Shown: piece after piece, positions 15,839-24,435 of the stretch
Numbering within the stretch: the stretch's first letter is position 1
Layout of the letters: the number at the start of each line of letters is the position of its first letter
Source of the DNA: Dyella subtropica
GTDB taxonomy: Bacteria; Pseudomonadota; Gammaproteobacteria; Xanthomonadales; Rhodanobacteraceae
Direction: 5' to 3'
Assembly (NCBI RefSeq): GCF_026283965.1
Contig: NZ_JAPDPD010000031.1
Location: 1 to 33,333 of the forward strand
DNA length: 33,333 nt
Position numbers and translations under genes: made by a program
Notes under the pieces: model-generated
What the model saw: only the letters and a program-made list of their open reading frames with translations
Database searches by the model: none
Told to the model about the DNA's origin: nothing

Positions 15839-16234
15839 ATGTTCGTTTCACGCTTGCTTAGCGCATTTTCGCTGGTGTTGGCCTTCGCTGTGGCGTCGCC
15901 GGCCATGGCCCAGCCGGTCCAGCCATTCACCATCGCAGCGCTGCATGCGGCTCAGGCGGCCGGTAAGCCGATATTGGTCGATGCCTATGCCGACTGGTGC
16001 CCCATTTGCCGCAAACAGGCGCCAACGATCGCGGCCATCGCCGCCGATCCCGCTTTTTCGAAACTGGTCATCCTGCGGCTCGACTTCGATACCCAGCAGG
16101 CCGAAAAGCGCCTGCTGGGCATCCTCCAACAAAGCACATTGATTGCCTATGACGGCACCAAGGAAACCGGACGGCTGGTGGGGGTGACCGACCCGGCCCA
16201 GATCAAGGCGCTCGCGTCGAGCGGCATTCGTTAG
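15839..16234 (+). CDS. Exported thioredoxin-fold protein with WCPIC active site
   Basis: The start at 15839 gives a 131-residue product with a signal peptide (MFVSRLLSAFSLVLAFAVASPAMAQ); an in-frame start ten codons upstream is possible but would put extra residues before the signal. The mature domain contains ILVDAYADWCPICRKQAP, whose CPIC pair is the redox site, and a typical thioredoxin continuation with LRLDFDTQQAEKRLLGI. The usual cis-Pro region is replaced by STLIAYDGTKETGRLVG, so the C-terminal half is atypical. It probably works in the periplasm and may be kept reduced by the divergent CcdA-like protein. It is followed after four bases by the HEXXH protein, implying co-transcription. 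Confidence 0.88.
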   Translation: MFVSRLLSAFSLVLAFAVASPAMAQPVQPFTIAALHAAQAAGKPILVDAYADWCPICRKQAPTIAAIAADPAFSKLVILRLDFDTQQAEKRLLGILQQSTLIAYDGTKETGRLVGVTDPAQIKALASSGIR

Positions 16235-16238
16235 GGGT

Positions 16239-17204
16239 ATGGAGCGGCGGCGCTTCCTGTACGCGATCGCTGGCGGCCTGGCGCTCGGCGCGTGGCTGCC
16301 CGACGCGCTGCTGCAGCGCGACTATGACGATGCCGCTTCACTGTATGCCGCGCTAAGAGATCAGCCACATCAGCGCCTGTCCATTGGCGGTGGGGACCTC
16401 GACGTAGTCTTTGCCGATGGCGCACCCGGTCTCGATCATGATCGCGTGATCCGCTGGATTCGAAAGAGCGCTACGGCGGTCGTGACTTATTTCGGCCGAT
16501 TCCCAGTCAAGCATGTTGGCCTGCTGGTCATCGCCGGAGCGAGCAACCGCATCGGACCGGCAACGACCTATGGCTTCGCGGGTTCGGCGATTCGCCTTTA
16601 TGTGGGCCGCGACGCCGCCGACGATGCGTTTCTTGAGGACTGGATGCTGGTCCACGAGATGATCCACCTGGCCTTGCCCGAGGTCCCCCGTCAAAGCGCG
16701 TGGCTGCTGGAGGGCAACGCGACCTATATCGAGCCGATCGCACGCGCCCAGGCCGGCCAGCTCAGCCCGGAGATCGCGTGGCGCTGGTCGGTCGAAGACA
16801 TGCCCAAAGGGCAGCCCATGCCCGGTGATCTCGGACTGGACCACACCCATACCTGGGGGCGTACCTATTGGGGCGGAGCCGCGTTCTGGCTCCTTGCGGA
16901 AGTCGCGATCTACGAACAAACCGACGGACGCCGAAGCCTGCAAGATGCACTACGCGCCATCAACCGGGACAGTAGTGGCAATGGCGTGACGTGGTCCGTC
17001 GACAAGGTATTGGCGTCCGGCGATGCGGCGACCGGTACCGGCGTGCTGACAAAACTCTATGCCGAGATGAAGGACAAGCCGGTTCGGGTCGACCTGGAGG
17101 GGCTGTTCCGCAAACTTGGTGTTGCCGAGGAACAGGGGAGCATCGTGTTTGATGACCGTGCACCCCTGGCGCGCCTGCGCATGCGAATCACAAAGGGGCG
17201 TTGA
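16239..17204 (+). CDS. Tat-like exported HEXXH (gluzincin-like) putative metallopeptidase
   Basis: The 321-residue product starts MERRRFLYAIAGGLALGAWLPDAL, where a twin-arginine-like RRRFLY precedes a hydrophobic segment, suggesting export by Tat. A zinc-binding HEMIH lies at residues 139-143 (LVHEMIHLALPEV), followed by LLEGNATYIEP with Glu158 at a spacing suitable for a third ligand, as in gluzincins. The rest has no motif I recognise. The function is presumably a periplasmic metallopeptidase, with activity untested and substrate unknown. The start codon has only AGGGG immediately upstream, overlapping the preceding stop, so translation may be coupled to the thioredoxin gene four bases upstream. 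The pairing suggests the thioredoxin serves this protein or a shared client. Confidence 0.82.
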   Translation: MERRRFLYAIAGGLALGAWLPDALLQRDYDDAASLYAALRDQPHQRLSIGGGDLDVVFADGAPGLDHDRVIRWIRKSATAVVTYFGRFPVKHVGLLVIAGASNRIGPATTYGFAGSAIRLYVGRDAADDAFLEDWMLVHEMIHLALPEVPRQSAWLLEGNATYIEPIARAQAGQLSPEIAWRWSVEDMPKGQPMPGDLGLDHTHTWGRTYWGGAAFWLLAEVAIYEQTDGRRSLQDALRAINRDSSGNGVTWSVDKVLASGDAATGTGVLTKLYAEMKDKPVRVDLEGLFRKLGVAEEQGSIVFDDRAPLARLRMRITKGR

Positions 17205-17255
17205 TGGGCGGCGTAGTCAGTTAAAATCGCCGATTCGATCTGCGCGGAGTCTCTT

Positions 17256-17561
17256 ATGTGGTTTGCGATTATTGGTCAGGACGTTCCGGATTCGCTGGAA
17301 AAGCGCAAGGCCGCCCGGCCGGCGCATATCGAGCGCCTGCAGAAGCTGCTGGATGAGGGTCGACTGCTGGTGGCTGGTCCGTTTCCCGCGATCGAGTCGG
17401 AAGACCCGGGTCCGGCCGGGTTTACCGGCAGCTTGATCCTGGCTGAGTTCCCTTCACAGGCAGAGGCCGAAACCTGGGCCAACGCTGATCCGTATGTGGC
17501 GGCCGGTGTCTACGTCAGCGTCAGCATCAAACCGTTCCGCAAGGCGTTGCCGCCGGCATGA
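17256..17561 (+). CDS. yciI: YciI family protein
   Basis: The 101-residue product is a typical YciI-like dimeric alpha/beta-barrel protein: [44 protein letters not shown], including the conserved R..HI segment and the later [10 protein letters not shown]. The biochemical role of the family is not settled. GGAG lies six bases before the ATG, and a weak promoter-like pair, TTGATG (17201) and TAAAAT (17222, spacer 15), lies just upstream. The stop overlaps the start of the bolA-family gene (ATGA), so the two form an operon, a pairing also seen in other gammaproteobacteria. Confidence 0.93.
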   Translation: MWFAIIGQDVPDSLEKRKAARPAHIERLQKLLDEGRLLVAGPFPAIESEDPGPAGFTGSLILAEFPSQAEAETWANADPYVAAGVYVSVSIKPFRKALPPA

Positions 17562-17821
17562 ACAGGCCGATGGTTGATCAGATCCGCGAGCGCCTGCAGT
17601 TGGCGCTCACACCGGTCGAGCTGGAAGTATTGGACGAGGGCCACAAGCACGCTGGCCATGCCAACGAGGGCAAGGGGCATTTCCACGTACGTATCGTCAG
17701 CGCCGCCTTCGCTGGCCAGTTGCCGCTCAAGCGGCATCGGATGATTTATGCGGCGCTGGAAGGGCTGATGGACAACGGTATCCATGCCCTGTCCATCGAT
17801 GCGCGAGCGCCGGATCGTTAA
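17558..17821 (+). CDS. BolA family protein
   Basis: The 87-residue product shows the BolA/IbaG pattern: an N-terminal helix with [26 protein letters not shown], then [43 protein letters not shown]. The HKHAGH loop and the conserved RHRMIY helix are intact, and His residues in these positions bind Fe-S clusters shared with monothiol glutaredoxins. BolA proteins work in iron-sulfur trafficking and morphology/stress regulation. The fold is class II KH-like, cytoplasmic. The start overlaps the yciI stop by four bases. Between BolA and IbaG subtypes the sequence looks closer to BolA, but not decisively. Confidence 0.93.
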   Translation: MNRPMVDQIRERLQLALTPVELEVLDEGHKHAGHANEGKGHFHVRIVSAAFAGQLPLKRHRMIYAALEGLMDNGIHALSIDARAPDR

Positions 17822-17962
17822 ATTCCTTTCATAACAGTGGTATAGGCTTTACTCTTAAAGCTATATCCATATGTCAGGCGCGTTGCGGCTCCGGCCCGCG
17901 TTTGGCACAGTGCCTCGTCGCCCATCGCCATGGGCACTCCCTGCTGACTTGCCGATGCCCGC

Positions 17963-20900
17963 ATGCGCCTGACCACGATCAAACTCGCCGGTTTCAAATC
18001 CTTCGTCGACCCGACCACCCTGCATTTGCCGACCAATATGACTGGCGTGGTGGGTCCGAACGGTTGCGGCAAATCCAACATCATCGATGCGATCCGCTGG
18101 GTGATGGGCGAGAGCGCCGCCAGCCGCCTGCGCGGCGATTCGCTGACCGACGTGATCTTCTCCGGCTCCAATTCGCGCAAGCCAGTCGGGCAGGCGACGG
18201 TCGAGCTGATCTTCGACAACAGCGACGGCACCATCCAGGGCGAGTACGGCCAGTACGCCGAGATCTCGGTGAAGCGCCAGGTGACGCGCGATGGTCAGTC
18301 CGCGTACTTCCTCAATGGTGCCCGTTGCCGTCGTCGCGACATCACCGATCTGTTCCTCGGCACCGGTCTGGGTCCGCGCAGCTACTCGATCATCGAGCAG
18401 GGCATGATCAGCCAGATCGTGGAAGCCGCGCCGGAAGAGCTGCGCGTCCATCTGGAAGAAGCCGCCGGCATCTCCAAGTACAAAGAGCGCCGCAAGGAAA
18501 CCGAGAGCCGCATCAAGTCCACCCGCGAAAATCTCGATCGCGTGAAAGACGTGCGCGATGAGGTGGACAAGCAGCTCGAACACCTCAATCGCCAGGCCCG
18601 CGCGGCCGAGCGCTGGAAGGCGCTGAAAGAAGAACAGAACCGCAAGGAAGCCGAGCTGCGCGCACTGGAATACCGCGGCATCAAGGGTCAGCACGATGGC
18701 GAAGGCGCGGGCCTTTCCGCCGCCGAGGTCGAGATCGAGAAACACGTGGCCGAGCAGCGCCACGTCGAAGCCCAGCTGGAAAGTGTGCGCGAACGCCACA
18801 CCTCGGCCAGCGAGCATTTGAACGTTGTGCAGGGCGAGGTCTACAAGGTCGGCGCCGAAATCGCCCGCGTCGAACAGCAGGTGCGCTTCAACCGCGAAAC
18901 CGCGGATCGTCTGACGCGCGCTCATGCCGATACCGAACGCGAGCACGCCGAGCTGGCCGCGCACATCGCCACCGACCGCGATCAGATCGAAACCCTGCGT
19001 ATGGCGCTGGCCGAAGGCGAGCCCAAACTGGAAGCCCTGCAGCAAATGCAGGACGACACCGCCGACGCGCAACGCGACACCGAAACCAAGCTCGCCGATT
19101 GGCAGCAACGCTGGGACAGCTACACGCGCACCGCCGGCGAAGCCAGCCGCGCCGCCGAGGTGGAGCGCACCAAGCTCGCCTACCTCGACCGCCAGTCGAT
19201 CGACCTCTCCAAGCGCCGCGAGGCGCTGGAGGCGGAACAGAAAGCCACCGACGTCGCCGCGCTCGACGCCGCGTCGGAACAGCTGCACCTCGAACACGAC
19301 ACCCAGCGCGAGCGCGTCGAATCGCTCGGCAGCCTGCTCGATCAGCACAAGCTGAGTCACGAGAAGGTGCTGGACGAAGAGCGCCAGGTGCAATCCACGC
19401 TCAACGAGGCGCGTCAGCAACTGCAGACCGCACGCGGCCGTCAGGCTTCGCTGGAAGCGCTACAACACGCCGCGCTGGGCCAGGAAGAAAGCGCCGCCAG
19501 CGGTTGGTTGGCGCGCCTGGGTCTGGACAAGTCGCGCCGTCTCGGCGAAGCGTTGCAAGTGGAAGCGGGCTGGGAAACCGCCGTGGAAACCGTCCTGGCC
19601 GGCTTCCTCGACAGCGTGCTGGTGGATAGCTCGCACGCGCTGGCCGCAGAGTTTGGTGGCGTAGAAAACGCCGACATCGCCTTGCTCGATGCGGCCGAGG
19701 GCGGCGTCAATACCGCCGGCACGCTTGCCGCGCATGTGCGCGGCCCGGCGGCAGCCGTAGCCATCCTCAGTCACGTGCTTACCGCAGAGCATTTGCAGGA
19801 AGCCCATCAGCGCGTCGCTTCACTGTCGGCGCTTGCGCCATACCAGTCGGTGATGACGCGCACCGGTGAATGGCTGGGGCCGGGCTGGGCGCGTGTGCGT
19901 CGCGCGCAAGGCAACCAGGTCGGCGTACTGGCTCGCGAACGCGAGATGCGCCTGCTGGCCGAGCAGATCGAAACGCTGGAAGCACGCATCGAGGAAGCCA
20001 CCGGCCAGCTCGACGACCTGCGCACCCGCAAGTTCGAAGCCGAGCGTGCGCGCGACGATGCACAACGCGAGCTCTACAACGCTCATCGCCGCCAGTCGGA
20101 ACTGGCCGGTCAGCTGCAAAGCCATCGCGGCAAGATGGAAACCGCGCGCGCTCGCTCTGAAAAGGTGGCCGGCGAACTCAGCGACCTGATCAATCAGCTC
20201 GACGAGCTGCAGGGACAGATACGCGAGGCGAGGGCACGGCTGGACGAGTCCGTCGGCAACATGGGCGACCTCGAAGACCAGCGCCGCGAACTGGAAAACG
20301 AGCGGCGCGCCTTGCTGGAAGCCCGCGAAGAAGCTCGCATGAACGCGCGTGAGGCGGCCGACCAGTCGCACGCACTCGCCTTGGGTCTGGAATCCAAGCG
20401 GTCCGCGCTGAGCTCGCTGGAGCAGTCGCTATCGCGCATGGACACGCAGATCCGCCAGATCGAAGCGCGCCGCACCGAGATCACCGAACAGCTGGCCGCC
20501 GGCTCCGATCCTATTGCGGAGCTGGAAGCCGAGCGCCAGACCTATCTCGATCAGCGCCTGTTGGTCGACAAGCAACTGGTCGAGGCGCGCCGCGCCTTGG
20601 AAGACTGCGACGCCGAGTTCCGCCGCCTGGAACAGGAGCGTCAGCGCACCGAGCAAAGCCTCAACCGCCTGCGCGAAAGCCTGTCAGAGAAGCGCCTGGC
20701 CGCGCAGGCTCTGCACCTGCGTGCACAGCAGCTGGCCGAAGCCATCACGGCGTCCGGCCTGGAGCTGGAACCCTTGCTGGCCGAACTCGCTGAAGACGCC
20801 GACGCGGGCCAGTGGCGTTCGCAGCTGGGCGACATTGCGCAGAAGATCCAGCGTTTGGAACCGGTGAACCTCGCTGCGATCCAGGAGCATGCCGAGCAGA

Positions 20901-21472
20901 GCGAGCGTAAAAACTACCTCGACAACCAGCTGGCCGACCTGACCAGCGCGATGGAAACGCTGGAGGGCGCGATCAAGAAGATCGACCGCGAGACCCGCCA
21001 GCGTTTCAAGGAAACCTTCGACCGCGTCAACGCCGGTGTGCAGGAACTGTTCCCGCGCCTGTTCGGTGGTGGCCATGCCTATCTGGAACTCACCGGCGAC
21101 GATCTGCTCGATACCGGCGTGGCCATCATGGCGCGTCCGCCCGGCAAGCGCGTCTCCAACATCACGCTGCTGTCCGGCGGCGAGAAAGCGCTCACCGCGG
21201 TGTCGCTGGTGTTCGCCATCTTCGGCCTCAACCCCGCGCCGTTCTGTTTGCTGGACGAGGTGGACGCGCCGCTGGACGAGGCCAACGTGGGCCGCTTCTC
21301 CAACATGGTGAAGGAGATGAGCGAGAAGGTGCAGTTCATTTTTGTCAGTCACAACAAGGCCACCATGGAGGCGGCCTCGCAGCTTTGCGGCGTGACCATG
21401 CGCGAACCGGGCGTGTCGCGTCTGGTGCAGGTCGACCTGGCCGAAGCCGCTAAACTCGCTGGCGCAGCCTGA
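17963..21472 (+). CDS. smc: Chromosome segregation protein SMC
   Basis: The 1169-residue product is a full-length bacterial SMC, the core ATPase of the condensin that compacts and segregates the nucleoid. The N-terminal head has Walker A GPNGCGKSN (residues 31-39) after the invariant MRLTTIKLAGFKSF. Two long coiled-coil arms flank a hinge of roughly residues 510-660 (GLDKSRRLGEALQVEAGWETAVETVLAGFLDSVLV). The C-terminal head has the signature LLSGGEKALTAVSL and Walker B FCLLDEVDAPLDEAN, ending in FVSHNKATME. The presence of SMC rather than MukBEF fits Xanthomonadales. An AT-richer stretch at 17822-17880 may hold its promoter, but no clear box pair is seen. zipA follows after 11 bases. Confidence 0.97.
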   Translation: MRLTTIKLAGFKSFVDPTTLHLPTNMTGVVGPNGCGKSNIIDAIRWVMGESAASRLRGDSLTDVIFSGSNSRKPVGQATVELIFDNSDGTIQGEYGQYAEISVKRQVTRDGQSAYFLNGARCRRRDITDLFLGTGLGPRSYSIIEQGMISQIVEAAPEELRVHLEEAAGISKYKERRKETESRIKSTRENLDRVKDVRDEVDKQLEHLNRQARAAERWKALKEEQNRKEAELRALEYRGIKGQHDGEGAGLSAAEVEIEKHVAEQRHVEAQLESVRERHTSASEHLNVVQGEVYKVGAEIARVEQQVRFNRETADRLTRAHADTEREHAELAAHIATDRDQIETLRMALAEGEPKLEALQQMQDDTADAQRDTETKLADWQQRWDSYTRTAGEASRAAEVERTKLAYLDRQSIDLSKRREALEAEQKATDVAALDAASEQLHLEHDTQRERVESLGSLLDQHKLSHEKVLDEERQVQSTLNEARQQLQTARGRQASLEALQHAALGQEESAASGWLARLGLDKSRRLGEALQVEAGWETAVETVLAGFLDSVLVDSSHALAAEFGGVENADIALLDAAEGGVNTAGTLAAHVRGPAAAVAILSHVLTAEHLQEAHQRVASLSALAPYQSVMTRTGEWLGPGWARVRRAQGNQVGVLAREREMRLLAEQIETLEARIEEATGQLDDLRTRKFEAERARDDAQRELYNAHRRQSELAGQLQSHRGKMETARARSEKVAGELSDLINQLDELQGQIREARARLDESVGNMGDLEDQRRELENERRALLEAREEARMNAREAADQSHALALGLESKRSALSSLEQSLSRMDTQIRQIEARRTEITEQLAAGSDPIAELEAERQTYLDQRLLVDKQLVEARRALEDCDAEFRRLEQERQRTEQSLNRLRESLSEKRLAAQALHLRAQQLAEAITASGLELEPLLAELAEDADAGQWRSQLGDIAQKIQRLEPVNLAAIQEHAEQSERKNYLDNQLADLTSAMETLEGAIKKIDRETRQRFKETFDRVNAGVQELFPRLFGGGHAYLELTGDDLLDTGVAIMARPPGKRVSNITLLSGGEKALTAVSLVFAIFGLNPAPFCLLDEVDAPLDEANVGRFSNMVKEMSEKVQFIFVSHNKATMEAASQLCGVTMREPGVSRLVQVDLAEAAKLAGAA

Positions 21473-21483
21473 GGAGAATCATC

Positions 21484-22488
21484 ATGACCCAGCAACCCAT
21501 GCTTGCTTTTGCCTGGAACCCTGCGGTGGGCATTCCGCTGCTGATTGTCGGCGCCATCGTGCTCGCCCTGATCTGGCTGTTTGGCCAGCCGAGGAAAGAG
21601 CAGGGCAAGCGTCGCGTTATGCCTGGAACGGGCAGTGAGGAACGCCGCGAGCCGACCTTCGGCGATGCCGAAGTGACCGGCGACGAACCCTCTTTCAGCG
21701 CACGCGATGATTTTCGCCTCGATGTCTTGAGCGAGCCCACGCCGCAGCAAGGTGAGCTGGATATGGGGCTGCGCCAGGAACTCGAGCGCCTGGGCGCTAC
21801 GCTTTCCGGCGAGCGGGTTGCGCCGGCACCGCTGGGTAAGCCATCAGGCACCGCCGCGTCGATCGTCGAAGCCCTGCGCGCGCCGCCGGAGCCATTCCAC
21901 GCTGACTCGCTTGGCGCATCGGTGCCGGCGAAAACCGCGCCTATGCCGGAGCCGGTGGCGCGCATTTCCGCACCTGCTCCCGCACCGGCTGCACCGCGCG
22001 TGCCGCCGCGCTCCGACCTCGGCCGTCGCCCGACCCAACTGCCGGTCGAACGCATCGTCACCTTGTTCGTGGTGGCCCGCGAAGGTACGGCGTTCAACGG
22101 CGCCGACTTGATCGTGGCGGCGGAAAAGGCCGGCCTGGAATTCGGTGACATGGGCATCTATCACCGCCTGGTCGACGGCAAGCGCGAGCAGGGGCCGATC
22201 TTCAGCGTCGCCAATATGCTCAAGCCAGGCAACTTCGACCTGAGCCGTCTCGACACCTTGCGCACGCCTGGCCTGAGCTTCTTCATGACCCTGCCAGCAC
22301 CCATCCCTGCACTCGATGCCTGGGATGCCATGCTCCCCACCGCCCAGCGTCTGGCCGAGCTGCTGGATGGCCAGGTGCTGGACGAAGAGCGCAACGCCCT
22401 GGGCCGTCAGCGCATCGCTCATATCCGCGACGAACTGCGCGGTTGGGACCGCGACCACGAAGGCAAAGAGATCATTTTCGGCCGCTGA
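21484..22488 (+). CDS. zipA: Cell division protein ZipA
   Basis: The 334-residue product has the ZipA layout: a short N-terminal periplasmic/membrane part (PLLIVGAIVLALIWLFG, about residues 19-35), a charged then Pro/Ala-rich linker (about 40-190), and a C-terminal FtsZ-binding domain. That domain includes RIVTLFVVAREGTAFNGADLIVAAEKAGLEFGDMGIYHRLV, GPIFSVANMLKPGNFDL and TPGLSFFMTLP. It anchors the FtsZ ring to the inner membrane. The gene is 11 bases after smc, probably in one transcript. In many gammaproteobacteria ligA follows zipA; here it does not. A 12-base tandem repeat (GATTTCGGTCCG twice, 22487-22510) begins at the stop codon. Confidence 0.95.
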   Translation: MTQQPMLAFAWNPAVGIPLLIVGAIVLALIWLFGQPRKEQGKRRVMPGTGSEERREPTFGDAEVTGDEPSFSARDDFRLDVLSEPTPQQGELDMGLRQELERLGATLSGERVAPAPLGKPSGTAASIVEALRAPPEPFHADSLGASVPAKTAPMPEPVARISAPAPAPAAPRVPPRSDLGRRPTQLPVERIVTLFVVAREGTAFNGADLIVAAEKAGLEFGDMGIYHRLVDGKREQGPIFSVANMLKPGNFDLSRLDTLRTPGLSFFMTLPAPIPALDAWDAMLPTAQRLAELLDGQVLDEERNALGRQRIAHIRDELRGWDRDHEGKEIIFGR

Positions 22489-22510
22489 TTTCGGTCCGGA
22501 TTTCGGTCCG
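22487..22510. repeat. 12-base tandem duplication at the zipA stop
   Basis: GATTTCGGTCCG occurs twice without a gap, the first copy overlapping the TGA of zipA. The second copy also creates the palindrome TTTCGGTCCGAAA (22501-22513). It is probably a small slippage duplication. Confidence 0.7.
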
Positions 22511-22588
22511 AAAGGGCGGGGTAACCCCGAAAGATGAAAAAAACCCCTAAAAAACCCATGCCAGAAGGCACATTTGTGCGTTAGCGTC

Positions 22589-22617
22589 TTGGCGTTATCG
22601 CTCGCTTGCCATACATT
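22589..22617 (+). promoter_or_regulatory. Candidate sigma-70 promoter of the HU gene
   Basis: TTGGCG (22589-22594) and TACATT (22612-22617) are separated by 17 bases and lie 57 bases before the HU start codon. The call is by eye. Confidence 0.45.
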
Positions 22618-22674
22618 CCACCTGCCGAGAGGCATGCCGGTAAACCCAACCCAACCAATAACTACGGGGAACGT

Positions 22675-23055
22675 ATGGCCAAGACGCAGAAAGCCGCCAA
22701 GAAGACCACCGCCAAGGCTGCCGCCAAGCCGGTGGCGCCTAAACCGATCAAGGATGCTCTGAGCAAGTCCGGGCTGGTCGCCCACATCACCGAAGCCAGC
22801 GGTGTCGTGGCCAAGGATGTGCGCGCCGTGCTCGCTGCGCTCGAACACGCAGTGGCCGGCTCGATCCACAAGAAGGGCGCCGGCTCCTTCACGCTGCCGG
22901 GTCTGCTGAAGATCTCGGCGATCAGCGTGCCGGCCAAGCCGAAGCGCAAGGGCATCAACCCCTTCACCAAGGAAGAGCAGTGGTTCGCTGCCAAGCCTGC
23001 CACGGTGAAGGTGAAGATCCGTCCGCTGAAGAAGCTGAAGGACGCCGCTGCCTAA
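22675..23055 (+). CDS. HU-family DNA-binding protein with Lys/Ala-rich N-terminal tail
   Basis: The 126-residue product starts at the ATG at 22675 (GGGGA upstream). A basic tail (residues 1-25, AKTQKAAKKTTAKAAAKPVAPK) precedes an HU/IHF fold: SKSGLVAHITEASGVVAKDVRAVLAALEHAVAGSIHKKGAGSFTLPGLLKISAI, then the DNA-embracing arm with GINPFTKEEQWFAAKPATVKVKIRPLKKLK. The family binds and bends DNA in the nucleoid. At 126 residues it is longer than canonical HU (about 90) because of the histone-H1-like tail, a form I know from Xanthomonadaceae. It is monocistronic, with its own candidate promoter and a strong terminator. Confidence 0.92.
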   Translation: MAKTQKAAKKTTAKAAAKPVAPKPIKDALSKSGLVAHITEASGVVAKDVRAVLAALEHAVAGSIHKKGAGSFTLPGLLKISAISVPAKPKRKGINPFTKEEQWFAAKPATVKVKIRPLKKLKDAAA

Positions 23056-23070
23056 TGGGCGGTTGCGAGA

Positions 23071-23101
23071 ACGCGGCGGCGAAAGCCGTCGCGTTTTTTT
23101 T
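23071..23101 (+). terminator. Intrinsic terminator of the HU gene
   Basis: ACGCGGCGGC (23071-23080) and GCCGTCGCGT (23085-23094) form a 10-bp stem with one G-U pair and a GAAA tetraloop, followed by eight T (23094-23101). It begins 16 bases after the HU stop. Confidence 0.93.
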
Positions 23102-23175
23102 GTGCCTGTGGATGCGAAAAGCGTGGTTTTCATTGTGTCAGGGAACGACTACACCCTATAGCGCCTCTCCGCCGC

Positions 23176-23203
23176 TTACGGTCGAGTAGGGCGGGCTTAT
23201 AGT
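23176..23203 (+). promoter_or_regulatory. Candidate promoter of the response regulator gene
   Basis: TTACGG (23176-23181) and TATAGT (23198-23203) are spaced 16 bases apart, 33 bases before the start codon. The -10 box is good and the -35 box weak. Confidence 0.4.
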
Positions 23204-23236
23204 CAAAGCTCGTGCACGGCAGGCTGTAGTTCCCGC

Positions 23237-24040
23237 ATGGAAAGAAACGTTGTCGGTTCGAATTCAGCGTCACCGCAGACATGGCGCGTCCTGGTGCTCG
23301 AAGACGACGAAGTCCAGCGCGAACAGGTTCTGATTCCGGCCCTCGCCGAATACGGTTTCGACGTCACCGGCGCGCGCACCTGGGCCGATCTCTACAGGCA
23401 CATGCTTTCCAGCCAGTACGACATCGCGCTGCTGGACATCGACCTGCCCGGCGAAGACGGCATCACCGTGGCGCAGTATCTGCGCCAGTTGTCATCCATG
23501 GGTATCGTCATACTCACCGAGAGTCACGAACGCAGCGATCATGTGCGCGCGCTCGCCGCGGGTGTGGATACCTACCTGTCCAAGCCAGTCGACATCGACG
23601 TGCTTGCCGCGAGCTTGCGTAGCCTTGCGCGCCGGCTGCAAACATCGGCGGTGGCGTGCGAGGAAGACAACGCCACGTACGACCTGGCCCCGCCGCGTGG
23701 GGAGTGGCGCCTGGAGAAGGACGACTGGTGCCTGATGACGCCCCGAAACGTCACCATCGCGCTCTCCAGCTCCGAGCGCTGCGTATTGCGGCAACTGATG
23801 ATGGCGAAAGGCGCGGCCGTTCCCCGGGAAGAGCTTATCGCCGCCCTTTGCCAGGACATCTACGACTTCGACCCACATCGTTTGGAGATGCTGGTGTACC
23901 GCTTGCGCCGGAAGGCCCGGGAGCATGGCGATGCGGTGCCGCTGATGACTGTGCGCGGTATCGGCTACGCCTTCAGCATCGACCAGAGCGATGCGAGCGA
24001 CCGTTTGATCCATCGGCCTCTAAAGGGTTTCTCCGCATAG
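23237..24040 (+). CDS. OmpR/PhoB-family response regulator (orphan)
   Basis: The 267-residue product has a 15-residue N-terminal extension, then a receiver domain: acidic pocket LEDDE (Glu22-Asp24), phospho-acceptor Asp67 in ALLDIDLPGEDG, a conserved Thr in VILTES, and Lys in YLSKPVD. After a linker (about 145-165) comes a winged-helix domain: RNVTIALSSSERCVLRQLMMAKGAAVPREELI, then HRLEMLVYRLRRKAREHGDAVPLMTVRGIGYAFS, whose recognition helix is LEMLVYRLRRK. It should bind DNA as a phosphorylation-controlled dimer. No histidine kinase gene is adjacent, so its partner lies elsewhere. Its target is unknown; the sulfate operon downstream is one possibility. A 7-bp inverted repeat (GCCTCTA/TAGAGGC, 24016-24044) spans the stop. 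Confidence 0.93.
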   Translation: MERNVVGSNSASPQTWRVLVLEDDEVQREQVLIPALAEYGFDVTGARTWADLYRHMLSSQYDIALLDIDLPGEDGITVAQYLRQLSSMGIVILTESHERSDHVRALAAGVDTYLSKPVDIDVLAASLRSLARRLQTSAVACEEDNATYDLAPPRGEWRLEKDDWCLMTPRNVTIALSSSERCVLRQLMMAKGAAVPREELIAALCQDIYDFDPHRLEMLVYRLRRKAREHGDAVPLMTVRGIGYAFSIDQSDASDRLIHRPLKGFSA

Positions 24041-24435
24041 AGGCAGGAGCCCGTCCGGGGTCGCCATGTCAAGAAGAACGGAGCCTTTGGTAGATCGGAA
24101 GCATCCTCCGCCGCATCGAGCCATCTAAACGGCCAAAGTGCATATGCATATGCCCATCCATCATTTCTGTGACGAAAAGGTGGCGGGCAACCTACTGGAG
24201 CCAGCAGGTATCTCAGGGAACACCTGAAATGCCAGGCCAGCCACGTCCGAGCGTCCAGCGAGCGGCGCCATGTGCGGGTGGCCCCGCCTATCGCCGACAT
24301 GCGTGCACAGCTGAGCTTCTAACGCGCTGACGACATTCTCCGAATGAAGCGCATGGTAAGCGCATAGGTAAGGACACGGGGTGCAGCCCGAGAGTCCGCC
24401 ACATCCACCCCGGTGCTGAGGACTGGAGCAAGCGA
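24041..24435 (+). other. Gene-free spacer upstream of the sulfate import operon
   Basis: No convincing gene is seen in this 395-base stretch. It holds a perfect 14-base palindrome GCATATGCATATGC (24140-24153) and a direct repeat AAGCGCAT at 24347-24354 and 24358-24365. That period is 11 bases, about one helical turn, and the repeat lies 71 bases before the sbp start, a plausible operator spacing. In proteobacteria such operons are usually controlled by the LysR-type regulator CysB, but no CysB motif can be asserted by eye. GGAG precedes the start codon. Confidence 0.5.

Noticed and set aside
17861-19420. Minus-strand open frame of 519 codons opposite smc
   Set aside because: Shadow of the SMC coding frame; composition is that of antisense high-GC codons and no domain is recognisable.
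24143-24226. 27-codon frame with several His codons upstream of sbp, considered as a leader peptide
   Set aside because: It has a single Cys codon, is followed by no terminator, and shows no link between its codons and sulfur metabolism.
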